Assembly (NCBI RefSeq): GCF_014055025.1
Contig: NZ_CP059571.1
Coordinates: 2,356,001-2,420,000 of the forward strand
Direction of reading: 5' to 3'
DNA length: 64,000 nucleotides
DNA from: Neisseria bacilliformis
GTDB lineage: Bacteria > Pseudomonadota > Gammaproteobacteria > Burkholderiales > Neisseriaceae
Shown here: one piece after another, positions 7,924 to 16,268 of the stretch
Position numbering within the stretch: the first letter of the stretch is position 1
Layout of the letters: every line of letters begins with the position of its first letter
Translations under genes and position numbers: made by a program
The notes under the pieces: model-generated
The model's database searches: none
Told to the model about the DNA's origin: nothing
What the model saw: the letters and a program-made list of their open reading frames with translations, nothing else

Positions 7924-10578
7924 TCAGCGTTTTTTGCCGTCTGCCGTTTTGCCGCTGCTGCGGTTTTTGGCCGTGCTTTTTTTGCGGCGTTTGGCGGCGG
8001 GGTTTTGTTTCCCGCCGTCTGCAGGGGCGGTTTCGGCGGGGGGCGGGGTGGGGGCGGGTTTGCCCGATACAAGGGTGATTCTGCCGTTTACGGTGGCCAG
8101 TACGCGGGCGGTTTTTGCCGTTTGGCTGCTTGGTTCGGGCTCGCGGGCGGCGGGGGACGGGGTTTGCGCCGCGCCTTCGGCGGTTTTGGCTTTGCAGGGG
8201 CGGGTTTTGCCGCTTTGGTTTTCGGATTCGGCGGCGGGGGATTTTTCAGACGGCCTCTTGGTGGCGGTATCGGGCGGGGCGGCGGGAGTTGGGGCTTGGC
8301 CGCCGTTTTTGCTTTTTTCAGACGGCCTTTCTGTGTTTTCAGACGGCTTTTGTCTGCCTGCGGCGGCGTTTTTGTTTTTGCCGCGTTTGGTTTGGCCGCC
8401 GGTAACGAGGGTGAGGTCGATTTTGCTGGTGTCGAGGTCGGCGCGGGCGACGCGGACGGTTACGCGTCCGCCCATTTCAAAGCGGATGCCGCTGCGTTCG
8501 CCTTCGATGCGCATGGCTTCGGGGCGGTAGTTGAAATAGTCTTCGCCCAGGTCGCTGATGTGCACCATGCCTTCGATGTGGATGCCGTCGAGGGTTACGA
8601 AGAGGCCGAAGTTGGCCATGCCGGTGATGCGGCCTTCAAACACTTCGCCGACTTTGTCGCGCATGTAGTAGGTTTTGAGCCAGCTTTCCACGTCGCGGGA
8701 GGCTTCGTCGGCGCGGCGTTCGCAGGCGGAGGTGTGGACGGCGGCTTCGTTCCAGGAGGGCGGGGCGTATTCGCCGCCTTCGAGCAGGGCGCGGATGGCG
8801 CGGTGCACCATGAGGTCGGGGTAACGGCGGATGGGGGAGGTGAAGTGGGCGTAGTGTTCGTAGGCGAGGCCGAAGTGGCCTTGGTTTTCGGCTTCGTAAA
8901 CGGCCTGCTGCATGGAGCGCAGGAGCATGGTTTGGATGAGCTCGCGGTCGGGGCGGCCGGCGATTTTGTCGGAGAGTTCGGCGTAGTCTTTTGGGGTGGG
9001 TTTGTCGCCGCCGCCGAGGGCGAGGCCGAGCAGGGCGAGTTGTTCGCGCAGGGCGGCGAGTTTTTCGGGGGTGGGGCCGAGGTGGTTGCGGAACAGGGCG
9101 CGGCGTTTGTGCGCGAGCAGGAAGTCGGCGGCGCAGACGTTGGCGGCGAGCATGCATTCTTCGATGAGTTTGTGCGCGTCGTTGCGCTCTACGGGGATGA
9201 TGCGTTCGATTTTGCCGTTGTCGTCGAACAGCATTTGTGTTTCGACAGTTTCAAATTCCATCGCGCCGCGCTGGCGGCGTTTTTTGTGCAGGATTTGGAA
9301 GAGTTTGTAGAGGGTTTCGATTTGGGCTTTGTGCGGGTAGTCGCCGCCGGCTTCGATGTTTTGCCAGACTTGGTCGTAGGTGAGGCGGGCGTGGGAGCGC
9401 ATTACGGCGGGGTAGAAGCGGTAGGCTTTGATGTTGCCGGCGTAGGTTACGGTCATGTCGCACACCATGCACAGGCGTTCGACTTCGGGGTTGAGCGAGC
9501 AGATGCCGTTGGAGAGGTTTTCCGGCAGCATGGGGATGACGCGGCGGGGGAAATAGACGCTGGTGGCGCGTTCGTAGGCGTCGCGGTCGATGGAGCTGCC
9601 GGGGCGGACGTAGTGGCTGACATCGGCGATGGCGACGACGAGGCGGTAGTTGCGGCCTTGTTTTTCGGCGTACACGGCGTCGTCGAAGTCGCGGGCGGTT
9701 GCGCCGTCGATGGTGATCAGCGGCAGATCGCGCAGGTCTTCGCGGCCTTTGCGCTCGGCGGGGCGGACTTTGTCGGGGATTTTGGCGGCGGATGCGGCGC
9801 ATTCGGGCGAAAATTCGTGCGGCAGACGGTGTTTGCGCACGGCGATTTCGATTTCCATACCGCTGTCGGCATAGTCGCCCAGCACTTCCAGCAGTTTGGC
9901 CACGGCGGGCTGGTGGTTGTGCGGATAGCTTTCGATGCGGGCGGAAACGACCTGCCCGGGCTGCGGCTTGAACGCGGCCACGGAATCGGGTTCCAAAATG
10001 ACGGACTGGCACAGCCGCTTGTCTTCGGGCTCCATAATCGCCACGCCGTGTTCGATGTAGAAGCGGCCGACCACTTCGGTTTGCGCCCGTTCGATGATGT
10101 CGAGTACCTGCCCTTCGCGGCGGCCGCGCCGGTCGGTGCCGGCGGGGCGCACGGTGATAATGTCGCCGTGCATCAGGTCGCGCATTTCGCGCTCGTACAA
10201 CACGAAATCGGCCTGCTTGGGCTGCTTGTCGAGCGGCACGGCGAAACCGAAGCCGTCTTTGTGCGCTTCGACGCGGCATTTGACCAGTTCCAGCTTCTGC
10301 GCCGCGCACACCGCGCCGCGCCGGTTGATCAGCACCTGCCCGTCGCGCGCCATCGCTTTGAGGCGGCGTTCAAAGAAAACATATTCGTCTTCTTTCACCG
10401 ACAACATGGCCGCCAGCGCGGGCATGCCCAGTGGCACGCCTTCTTTTTCGATGATCTCGATGATCCATTCGCGGCTGGGCAGGGGAAATTCGTAACGCTG
10501 CCGCTCCCGCGCGAGGAAGGGGTCTTTTTCGCGCAGGTTTAATGCGTTATCTTTTTTCTTGGTTTTTCTCATTGACAT
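7924..10578 (-). CDS. rnr: Ribonuclease R
   Basis: Processive 3'-5' exoribonuclease of the RNase II family, able to degrade structured RNA. It has an N-terminal winged helix, cold-shock domains, the RNB catalytic domain with ARDFDDAVYAE, and an S1 domain (VGEVFEGRITGMANFGLFV). It is 884 residues from the ATG at 10578; the second ATG at 10572 has better spacing to GAAAG and may be the true start. About the last 165 residues are Ala/Pro/Lys-rich and disordered, with PSEN, RPSEK and RPSEK encoded by three in-frame DUS. The start overlaps the divergent tRNA-Leu promoter. Confidence 0.95.
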   Translation of the reverse strand: MSMRKTKKKDNALNLREKDPFLARERQRYEFPLPSREWIIEIIEKEGVPLGMPALAAMLSVKEDEYVFFERRLKAMARDGQVLINRRGAVCAAQKLELVKCRVEAHKDGFGFAVPLDKQPKQADFVLYEREMRDLMHGDIITVRPAGTDRRGRREGQVLDIIERAQTEVVGRFYIEHGVAIMEPEDKRLCQSVILEPDSVAAFKPQPGQVVSARIESYPHNHQPAVAKLLEVLGDYADSGMEIEIAVRKHRLPHEFSPECAASAAKIPDKVRPAERKGREDLRDLPLITIDGATARDFDDAVYAEKQGRNYRLVVAIADVSHYVRPGSSIDRDAYERATSVYFPRRVIPMLPENLSNGICSLNPEVERLCMVCDMTVTYAGNIKAYRFYPAVMRSHARLTYDQVWQNIEAGGDYPHKAQIETLYKLFQILHKKRRQRGAMEFETVETQMLFDDNGKIERIIPVERNDAHKLIEECMLAANVCAADFLLAHKRRALFRNHLGPTPEKLAALREQLALLGLALGGGDKPTPKDYAELSDKIAGRPDRELIQTMLLRSMQQAVYEAENQGHFGLAYEHYAHFTSPIRRYPDLMVHRAIRALLEGGEYAPPSWNEAAVHTSACERRADEASRDVESWLKTYYMRDKVGEVFEGRITGMANFGLFVTLDGIHIEGMVHISDLGEDYFNYRPEAMRIEGERSGIRFEMGGRVTVRVARADLDTSKIDLTLVTGGQTKRGKNKNAAAGRQKPSENTERPSEKSKNGGQAPTPAAPPDTATKRPSEKSPAAESENQSGKTRPCKAKTAEGAAQTPSPAAREPEPSSQTAKTARVLATVNGRITLVSGKPAPTPPPAETAPADGGKQNPAAKRRKKSTAKNRSSGKTADGKKR

Positions 10579-10599
10579 TCTTTCGGCGGAATATATAAT
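10572..10599 (+). promoter_or_regulatory. tRNA-Leu promoter
   Basis: TTGACA at 10572-10577 and TATAAT at 10594-10599, spaced by 16 bp, followed by a GC-rich discriminator as in stringently controlled stable-RNA promoters. The -35 lies inside the first codons of rnr on the other strand. Confidence 0.8.
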
Positions 10600-10650
10600 G
10601 CGCGGATTCGGTCGGACGTTACTTTAACGCAAGACGGTTCTTAAAGCAAA

Positions 10651-10737
10651 GCCCGGGTGGCGGAATTGGTAGACGCGCCAGCTTCAGGTGCTGGTATCCT
10701 CACGGGTGTGGAAGTTCGAGTCTTCTCCCGGGCACCA
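10651..10737 (+). tRNA. tRNA-Leu (CAG), copy 1
   Basis: An 87-base class II tRNA with encoded CCA. Acceptor GCCCGGG pairs with CCCGGGC; D arm GGCGGAATTGGTAGACGC; anticodon stem CCAGC/GCTGG around CAG; a long variable arm; and the T loop TTCGAGT. Confidence 0.95.
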
Positions 10738-10765
10738 AACGCTGCTTTAAGAAGAAAAACAGATT

Positions 10766-10852
10766 GCCCAGGTGGCGGAATTGGTAGACGCGCCAGCTTC
10801 AGGTGCTGGTATCCTCACGGGTGTGGAAGTTCGAGTCTTCTCCTGGGCACCA
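10766..10852 (+). tRNA. tRNA-Leu (CAG), copy 2
   Basis: Nearly identical to copy 1, 28 bases downstream. It differs by a compensated change in the acceptor stem (GCCCAGG/CCTGGGC). The tandem pair shares one promoter and terminator. Confidence 0.95.
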
Positions 10853-10854
10853 GA

Positions 10855-10891
10855 CATAAAAAACAGCCCCGCTTTGCGCGGCTGTTTTTTT
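10855..10891 (+). terminator. Intrinsic terminator of the tRNA-Leu pair
   Basis: AAAAAACAGCC and GGCTGTTTTTTT enclose a GC-rich loop segment; a classic stem with a T tract. Confidence 0.85.
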
Positions 10892-11365
10892 CGCCCGCCG
10901 TTTGGCCGCCGCTTTCGGACGGCCGTGTTTTATATTGCAACACAATAAAAGCACACACTTGCACCGGCAACAGGAACGCGGCTCATAAAGCAGGGCGTGC
11001 CGCTCCTGCGGCGCACGCGTTCTTTATTGCGCAGGCCGTCTGAAAACCGCGTTTTGCAGTTTTCAGACGGCCTTTTTGCTGCGTGCGGATTTGTGTTTGA
11101 AGCGGCCGTTATCGAAACGGAAACCGCGTGCGTGGCTTGCGCCGCCCACCCTACCTTGGCGGCAGAGGCCGTCTGAAAACCGCAAAACGGGTTTTCAACC
11201 AAGGCGGCTTGGGTCGAGACCCGACAATCGCGCATCCCGCCCCGCTGATGTTGGGTTTGCAACCCAAGCTACCTGCTGCTGTCCCAAAGCGGCGCGGTTT
11301 TTACCACACAAAGGCCGTCTGAAAACCGTAAAGCGGGTTTTCAGACGGCCTTTTCAAACGGCAAA
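10892..11365. repeat. Gene-free gap filled with short repeats
   Basis: No gene is seen. It holds an inverted DUS pair at 11033-11073, the right half of a twin-palindrome repeat at about 11121-11154, a single DUS at about 11167, two small palindromes (GGGTCGAGACCC near 11214 and TTGGGTTTGCAACCCAA near 11252), and another DUS pair at 11312-11351. The last pair is placed to terminate the lipoprotein gene that reads leftward to 11366. Confidence 0.65.
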
Positions 11366-11839
11366 TCAGTGCAGTGGCGGCAGTCCCATCAGTTCGTTGA
11401 GGAAGTTGGCGAAGGCGGGGTTGGCGGGTTTGTTCTGCATGTGCGGCCAGCGGGTCTGCCAGCCTTTGAGGGCGTTGCCGATGTATTGTTTGGACTGGCT
11501 GCTGTTGATTGCGCCGCGCTGGCTGTCTACGGCGGAGCGCAGGTACACGTCGTACACGCTGTCGTCGACGGGATTGTTGCCGACCAGGCGGATGCGGAAG
11601 CGGTTGAGCTGCTGGGCGGCCTGGACTTTAGTGATTTTGCCCTGCCCCACCTGGTCGCTGAGGCGGGTGGCTTCGTCGCGGATTTTGGCCACGTCCGCCC
11701 AGTGGCTCGCGGCGAGGCGGTAGGTGCCGGGTTGGCTTTGGACGGCGGGGGTCGGGCGTTTGCCCATGCCGGGGATGACGGTGGTTTCGCAGCCGACGAG
11801 GGCGGCGCAGGCAAGCAGGACGGGAAGGTATTTTTTCAT
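11366..11839 (-). CDS. Lipoprotein of unknown function
   Basis: 157 residues. The start MKKYLPVLLACAALVGCETT carries a lipobox (LVGC, Cys17), so export and lipidation are expected. The mature part has a charged helical segment (WADVAKIRDEATRLSDQVGQ) and ends with NPAFANFLNELMGLPPLH. I do not recognise the family. The ATG at 11839 is chosen because it gives the signal peptide; the frame stays open upstream without conserved content. Confidence 0.75.
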   Translation of the reverse strand: MKKYLPVLLACAALVGCETTVIPGMGKRPTPAVQSQPGTYRLAASHWADVAKIRDEATRLSDQVGQGKITKVQAAQQLNRFRIRLVGNNPVDDSVYDVYLRSAVDSQRGAINSSQSKQYIGNALKGWQTRWPHMQNKPANPAFANFLNELMGLPPLH

Positions 11840-11950
11840 GGCGTTATCGACTCTCTGTTGCAGGATGTTCCGGTGTGCGCCGCCGGCGGGCGCGCAGGCG
11901 GCGCAAAATACCATATTGCGCTGCGGGTTTACAAGTTTTATCAAACGAAG

Positions 11951-11980
11951 GCAGGCAGCCGGTGGGTTCCGGCTGCCTGC
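11951..11980. repeat. Perfect hairpin, 12 bp stem
   Basis: GCAGGCAGCCGG and CCGGCTGCCTGC around TGGGTT. There is no T tract on either side. It may be a terminator or a REP-like palindrome. Confidence 0.5.
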
Positions 11981-11998
11981 GTTGCGGCGGAATGCGTT

Positions 11999-12057
11999 AG
12001 AACCTGTTTGGTGTCTCTGACACGGCCGCTGCCGCGCAGAGACGCCGAACAGGTTCT
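11999..12057 (-). terminator. Long hairpin overlapping the cysK stop
   Basis: Arms of 21 bases, AGAACCTGTTCGGCGTCTCTG against a nearly identical complement, enclose a GC loop. The outer base is part of the cysK TAA codon. Probably ends cysK transcripts. Confidence 0.6.
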
Positions 12058-12989
12058 TATGCGAGGTCGGCAAACAGGGGGGTGGACAGGTAGCGTTCGC
12101 CGTAGGAGGGGATGAGCACGACGATGAGTTTGCCCCGGTTTTCTTCTTTGGCGGCAAGCTGCAACGCGCTCCAAATGGCCGCGCCGGAGGAAATACCGAC
12201 AAGGATGCCTTCTTTTTCGGCGGCGGCGCGGGCGGTGGCGAAGGCGTCTTCACCGGTTACGCGGATGACTTCGTCGTAGATTTTGGTGTTGAGGATGCTG
12301 GGGATGAAGCCCGCGCCCAAGCCCTGGATGGGGTGGGGGCCTTTTTCGCCGCCGCTCAATACGGGCGAGGCATCCGGTTCGACGGCAACGATTTTCACGC
12401 CGCTTTTGCGCGATTTGAGCACTTCTCCCACGCCGGTAACGGTGCCGCCGGTGCCGACGCCGGCCACGAAGATGTCAACCTGGCCGTCGGTGTCGCGCCA
12501 GATTTCTTCGGCGGTGGTTTTGCGGTGGATTTCGACGTTGGCAGGGTTGTCGAACTGGCGGGGCATGAAGTAGGTGTCGGAATTTTCTTCCACCAGGGCT
12601 TTGGCGCGGGCGATTGCGCCGTTCATGCCTTCGGCGGCGGGGGTGAGGATGAGTTCGGCACCGAAGGCACGCAGCAGCATTTTGCGCTCTTTGCTCATGC
12701 TTTCGGGCATGGTGATGACGAGTTTGTAGCCGCGCGCGGCGCAGACCATGGCCAGGCCGATGCCGGTGTTGCCGCTGGTGGCTTCGACGATGGTGGTGTT
12801 TTTGTTGATTTTCCCTTCTTTCTCAGCCGCTTCGATCATGGCTTCGGCGATGCGGTCTTTCACGCTGCTGCCGGGGTTGAAGAATTCCAGTTTGGCGACA
12901 ACGCGGCCGGGCAGGCCTTCGGTGAGGCGGTTGAGCTCGACCAGCGGGGTGTTGCCGATGAGGTCGGTGATGTTTTTTGCGATGTTCAT
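12057..12989 (-). CDS. cysK: Cysteine synthase A
   Basis: PLP enzyme that makes cysteine from O-acetylserine and sulfide. The length is 310 residues. The PLP lysine is Lys44 in SSVKDR; other motifs are [12 protein letters not shown], the phosphate loop GTGGTVTG and GISSGAA. The ATG at 12989 follows AAGGAA, so the 13 open codons upstream are not used. The gap to the next gene upstream contains a DUS. A CysK rather than CysM assignment rests on overall similarity. Confidence 0.94.
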   Translation of the reverse strand: MNIAKNITDLIGNTPLVELNRLTEGLPGRVVAKLEFFNPGSSVKDRIAEAMIEAAEKEGKINKNTTIVEATSGNTGIGLAMVCAARGYKLVITMPESMSKERKMLLRAFGAELILTPAAEGMNGAIARAKALVEENSDTYFMPRQFDNPANVEIHRKTTAEEIWRDTDGQVDIFVAGVGTGGTVTGVGEVLKSRKSGVKIVAVEPDASPVLSGGEKGPHPIQGLGAGFIPSILNTKIYDEVIRVTGEDAFATARAAAEKEGILVGISSGAAIWSALQLAAKEENRGKLIVVLIPSYGERYLSTPLFADLA

Positions 12990-13103
12990 GATGTTTCCTT
13001 GCGTTGAAAAAGGGGATTGGGGCGGCATGGTAAGAGAAGGCCGTCTGAAAACAAAATAATTTCTTGGCGCGGCGCGGCAAACTAAAAGTTATAAGAAGCG
13101 GTT

Positions 13104-13703
13104 TCAGAATGCGCCCGGCCACAGCGCGGCGGCAGCGTAAGCGGTTTGCGCCACGAGCGTCAGCAGCAGCCCGGCCTGTATCCCGCGCACGGAAAACGCG
13201 GCCATCGGGCGGCCGTCGAAGCGGCCGTGCAGGGCGGACACGGCCATCAGCAGCAGCTGCATGGCCAGCCAGTAAACGGGTTGCAGCAAGGCAAGGTCGG
13301 CAAGCACCGGCAGCAGGCGCGGCGACAGGCCGTCCGGCCAGGCCTGCCACACCAGCAGCAGCACAAGGGCGTGCGCCAGAGCCATCGCCACGCACGAGGA
13401 GGCGAACAGCACGGGCAGCGGGCGCACTCCGGCTTCGTAATACGCGCCGTCTGCCGCGCGGCGGCCGTTCAGCAGCAGGAACAGCAGGCAGGCGGGGGCG
13501 ATGTAAAGCTGCGGCATATAAAGGAAAACAGTGGAAGTCGGCGAGAGAAAGCCCGGCAGCAGCCACGCGCCCGCGCGCCCCGCCAGCAGCCAGAGGAACA
13601 ACGCCGCCAACAGCCACGAGAGGCGGCGGCTTTGCGCCACGGCGGCCAGAAACAGCAGCACATAGGCGGCGGCGCAGAACAAGTCGGGGCGGATGATGCT
13701 CAT
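13104..13703 (-). CDS. Multi-pass membrane protein, unknown
   Basis: 199 residues, mostly hydrophobic with about six membrane segments (for example [13 protein letters not shown] and LLFLLLNG). I do not recognise the family. The ATG at 13703 overlaps the dapF stop as ATGA, which implies translational coupling and supports this start over the longer open frame. A role linked to dapF is not implied by the sequence. Confidence 0.75.
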   Translation of the reverse strand: MSIIRPDLFCAAAYVLLFLAAVAQSRRLSWLLAALFLWLLAGRAGAWLLPGFLSPTSTVFLYMPQLYIAPACLLFLLLNGRRAADGAYYEAGVRPLPVLFASSCVAMALAHALVLLLVWQAWPDGLSPRLLPVLADLALLQPVYWLAMQLLLMAVSALHGRFDGRPMAAFSVRGIQAGLLLTLVAQTAYAAAALWPGAF

Positions 13704-14563
13704 CGGCCGCTTTCTTGGTAGGAAATCACGCCGTCGAACACGGTTTGCGCCGGCCCGGTCATCATCACACTGCCGCCTTCCCGCCAGCTGATGCGGAGGC
13801 GGCCGCCCGGCAGCGACACTTCCACCGGCTCGCCCGCAGCCAGCAGGCCAAGGCGCACGCCGTGCACCACCGCCGCGCACGCGCCCGTGCCGCAGGCCTG
13901 CGTTTCGCCCACGCCGCGCTCGAACACGCGCAGGCGGATGCGGTGCGGGTCGAGCACCTGCATAAAGCCGATATTGGCTTTTTCGGGAAACTGCGGATGC
14001 GTTTCCAAAGCCGCGCCCAGCGTGGCGACGGGCGCGGCGTCGGTGTCGTCCACCGTCAGCACCGCGTGGGGGTTGCCCATGTTCACCAGCCCCACGGACA
14101 CGGCCGCGCCGTTGGCGGCGATGTCGTGGCGCAGCGCGTCCTCGGCCGCACCTTCGGCGGGCAGGAAGGGGATTTCAGACGGCCTCAGGCGCGGTTTTCC
14201 CATGTCCACCGTAACTAGGCCGCCCTCTTCCAGCTTGGGCACGATGATGCCGCGCGCGGTTTCCACCACGATTTCGCGCTTGTCGGTCAAGCCCTTGTCG
14301 GCCACGAAGCGGGCGAAGCAGCGCGCGCCGTTGCCGCACTGCTCCACTTCGCCGCCGTCGGCGTTGAAAATGCGGTAGCGGAAATCGGCCTCGGGCGAGA
14401 CGGGTTGTTCCACCAGCAAAAGCTGGTCGAAACCGATGCCGGTGTGCCGGTCCGCCCACGCGGCGATGGGCGCGGCGGCGGGGTCGAAGGGCTGCGAGAT
14501 GCCGTCGATAACGGCAAAGTCGTTGCCCAAACCGTGCATTTTGGTGAATTTCAAAACGGCCAT
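13700..14563 (-). CDS. dapF: Diaminopimelate epimerase
   Basis: Converts LL- to meso-diaminopimelate for lysine and peptidoglycan. It has 288 residues. The catalytic cysteines are Cys76 in QCGNGARC and the one in [16 protein letters not shown] is at the N-terminus. An in-frame DUS at about 14171-14182 encodes LRPSEI in a surface loop position. The stop overlaps the next ATG. The ATG at 14563 fits the family N-terminus. Confidence 0.95.
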   Translation of the reverse strand: MAVLKFTKMHGLGNDFAVIDGISQPFDPAAAPIAAWADRHTGIGFDQLLLVEQPVSPEADFRYRIFNADGGEVEQCGNGARCFARFVADKGLTDKREIVVETARGIIVPKLEEGGLVTVDMGKPRLRPSEIPFLPAEGAAEDALRHDIAANGAAVSVGLVNMGNPHAVLTVDDTDAAPVATLGAALETHPQFPEKANIGFMQVLDPHRIRLRVFERGVGETQACGTGACAAVVHGVRLGLLAAGEPVEVSLPGGRLRISWREGGSVMMTGPAQTVFDGVISYQESGR

Positions 14564-14634
14564 AACGGATTCCTGAACGCCTTGTTGCAAACCGCACCGC
14601 AGGGTTGCCCGAACGGCGCGTGTGTCGGTACAAA

Positions 14635-14664
14635 AGGCCGTCTGAAAATATTTTCAGACGGCCT
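14635..14664. terminator. DUS hairpin between DUF465 gene and dapF
   Basis: AGGCCGTCTGAAAATA and its complement, nearly loop-free, between two leftward genes. Confidence 0.6.
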
Positions 14665-14682
14665 CAAAGCCTGATACGGAGA

Positions 14683-14913
14683 CTATTTGCCTGCGGCTTC
14701 GGCTTTTTTCAGCAGATCGAAAAGCTGGTCTTTCAGAGCCAGTTTTTTGATTTTCAGCGCGTCGATTTCGTCCTGCGCGGACACGCTGGCGACGGGGTCG
14801 TTTTCCAAGCCGGAGATTTTGTCGTCCAGCTCGTTGTGTTCTTCAAAAACACGGGCAAAATGGGGGTCTTCCTGTTTCAGTTTGGAAATCAGATCGCGGT
14901 ATTCGGGAAACAT
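14683..14913 (-). CDS. DUF465 (YdcH-like) small protein
   Basis: 76 residues, almost all charged helix: MFPEYRDLISKLKQEDPHFARV, then IDALKIKKLALKDQLFDLL. This is the short coiled-coil YdcH/DUF465 family, of unknown function. It has its own DUS terminator on the dapF side and probably its own promoter. Confidence 0.88.
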   Translation of the reverse strand: MFPEYRDLISKLKQEDPHFARVFEEHNELDDKISGLENDPVASVSAQDEIDALKIKKLALKDQLFDLLKKAEAAGK

Positions 14914-15134
14914 AATTCGTCCTCATTTATGTAATTGGCGGGAGATGACCCATTCTTTCGGGTTCGCGGCAATTATAACAAACCATACTGCCGCCGACAC
15001 GCAAATTTTAACCGTTCGCCGCGCGCGCATATGCCGTCGGCGTTTTCAGACGGCCTGTGCGTCTTTCCAAACAGGCCGCAGGCGGGGTAAACTCGACGCC
15101 GTTTTGTTTACGAACACGCCAAAGGAACACCGCC

Positions 15135-16007
15135 ATGCGCATTCTGCTCACCGGCGCGAAAGGCCAGCTCGGCCGCGCCGTCCGCGACCGCCTGCCCGAC
15201 GAGTGGGAACTCATCGCCACCGACTCGAAAACGCTCGACATCACCGACCGCGAAGCCGTTGCCAACATGCTGGAAAACTTCCAGCCCGACGCCGTCATCA
15301 ACACCGCCGCCTTCGCCGGCTCGGCCGCCGCAGAAGACCGCGCCGCGCGCTTTTTCGCCGTCAATGCCGAAGGCACGCGCAATCTGGCGCAGGCCGCCTT
15401 CGCCGTCGGCGCGAAATTCGTTCACCTCTCCTCCGACTACGTGTTCGACGGCAAAAGCCGCCTGCCCTACGCCGAAACCGACCCGCCCAACCCGCAATGC
15501 GTTTACGGCCGCTCCAAACTCGCGGGCGAGTTGCTCGCGCTGGCTGCCGAACCGGCCACCGTCGTGGTGCGCACATCATGGATATACAGCGCGCACGGCG
15601 GCAACTTCGTAACCCGTCTGCTCGACCGCGCCGCAGCGGGCGACGCCATCCGCCTCGCCGCCGACAACGCCGGCTGCCCCACCTACGCCCCCGACCTCGC
15701 CGCCGCCCTCATCGGCCTGCTGCGCCTGCCCCGCTTCCCGCAGGGGCTGCTGCACTACTGCGGCGGACAGGCGTTCAGCGAATACACCTTCGCCCAAGCC
15801 GTGCTGCAACTGGAAGCCGAACGCAACCCCGTCTTCAAAATGCCCGAGCTGATCCCCGTGCCCTCGGCCGAGCTGCACCAACACCGCAACGCCCCGCTCT
15901 ATTCCGTACTCGACTGCGCAAAAGCCCGCAGCCTCGGCTTCACCCCCGGCAGCTGGCAGAAAAACCTGGCTGAAACCCTCGCCGAGTGCGCCCGCGCCAA
16001 CCCATAA
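15135..16007 (+). CDS. rfbD: dTDP-4-dehydrorhamnose reductase
   Basis: Last step of dTDP-L-rhamnose synthesis (RmlD), an SDR-type enzyme. The Rossmann motif GAKGQLG is at residues 7-13, followed by VINTAAFAG, HLSSDYVFDG and the catalytic YGRSK. It has 290 residues from the ATG at 15135, preceded by AAAGGA. RmlC is about 12 kb away at 27859; RmlA and RmlB are not in the window, so the pathway genes are dispersed. Confidence 0.93.
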   Translation: MRILLTGAKGQLGRAVRDRLPDEWELIATDSKTLDITDREAVANMLENFQPDAVINTAAFAGSAAAEDRAARFFAVNAEGTRNLAQAAFAVGAKFVHLSSDYVFDGKSRLPYAETDPPNPQCVYGRSKLAGELLALAAEPATVVVRTSWIYSAHGGNFVTRLLDRAAAGDAIRLAADNAGCPTYAPDLAAALIGLLRLPRFPQGLLHYCGGQAFSEYTFAQAVLQLEAERNPVFKMPELIPVPSAELHQHRNAPLYSVLDCAKARSLGFTPGSWQKNLAETLAECARANP

Positions 16008-16028
16008 GGCCGCGCGGCAACAGAGGCC

Positions 16029-16253
16029 GTCCCCGCCGGTACTCCTTTGGAGCATAAACGCGGGGATGACGTTTCTGAAAAGCGCGATTTGTTTTTTCAG
16101 ACGGCCTCAAACACCGAAAATGCTGAGATGCCGTCTGAAAGCGCAGCTTCGGCGCAGCCAAAACCGCGTTGCCCGTCTTTCAGAAACGTCGCCCCCGCGT
16201 TTATACTCCGAAGGAGTGCCGGCGGGGACGGCCTCCCTCCCGACAAACCCCGC
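16029..16253. repeat. ~220 bp element with ~50 bp inverted ends
   Basis: The left arm (about 16029-16080, with GCCGGTACTCCTTTGGAG, AAACGCGGGGATGACGTTTC) is the near complement of the right arm (about 16189-16253). Between them lie a DUS, an AT-dialect DUS at 16128-16139 and the conserved GCGCAGCTTCGGCGCAGCC core. No protein is credible across it. It fills the rmlD-dgt gap. Confidence 0.65.
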
Positions 16254-16268
16254 CCCGAAAGCCCCGCC

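Noticed and set aside
7756-10542. 928-residue plus-strand frame over rnr
   Set aside because: Antisense shadow of RNase R; composition FGGGGFxFA-like and no motif.
15940-16161. Short minus-strand frame through the 16029 element
   Set aside because: It is made of repeat and DUS sequence translated.
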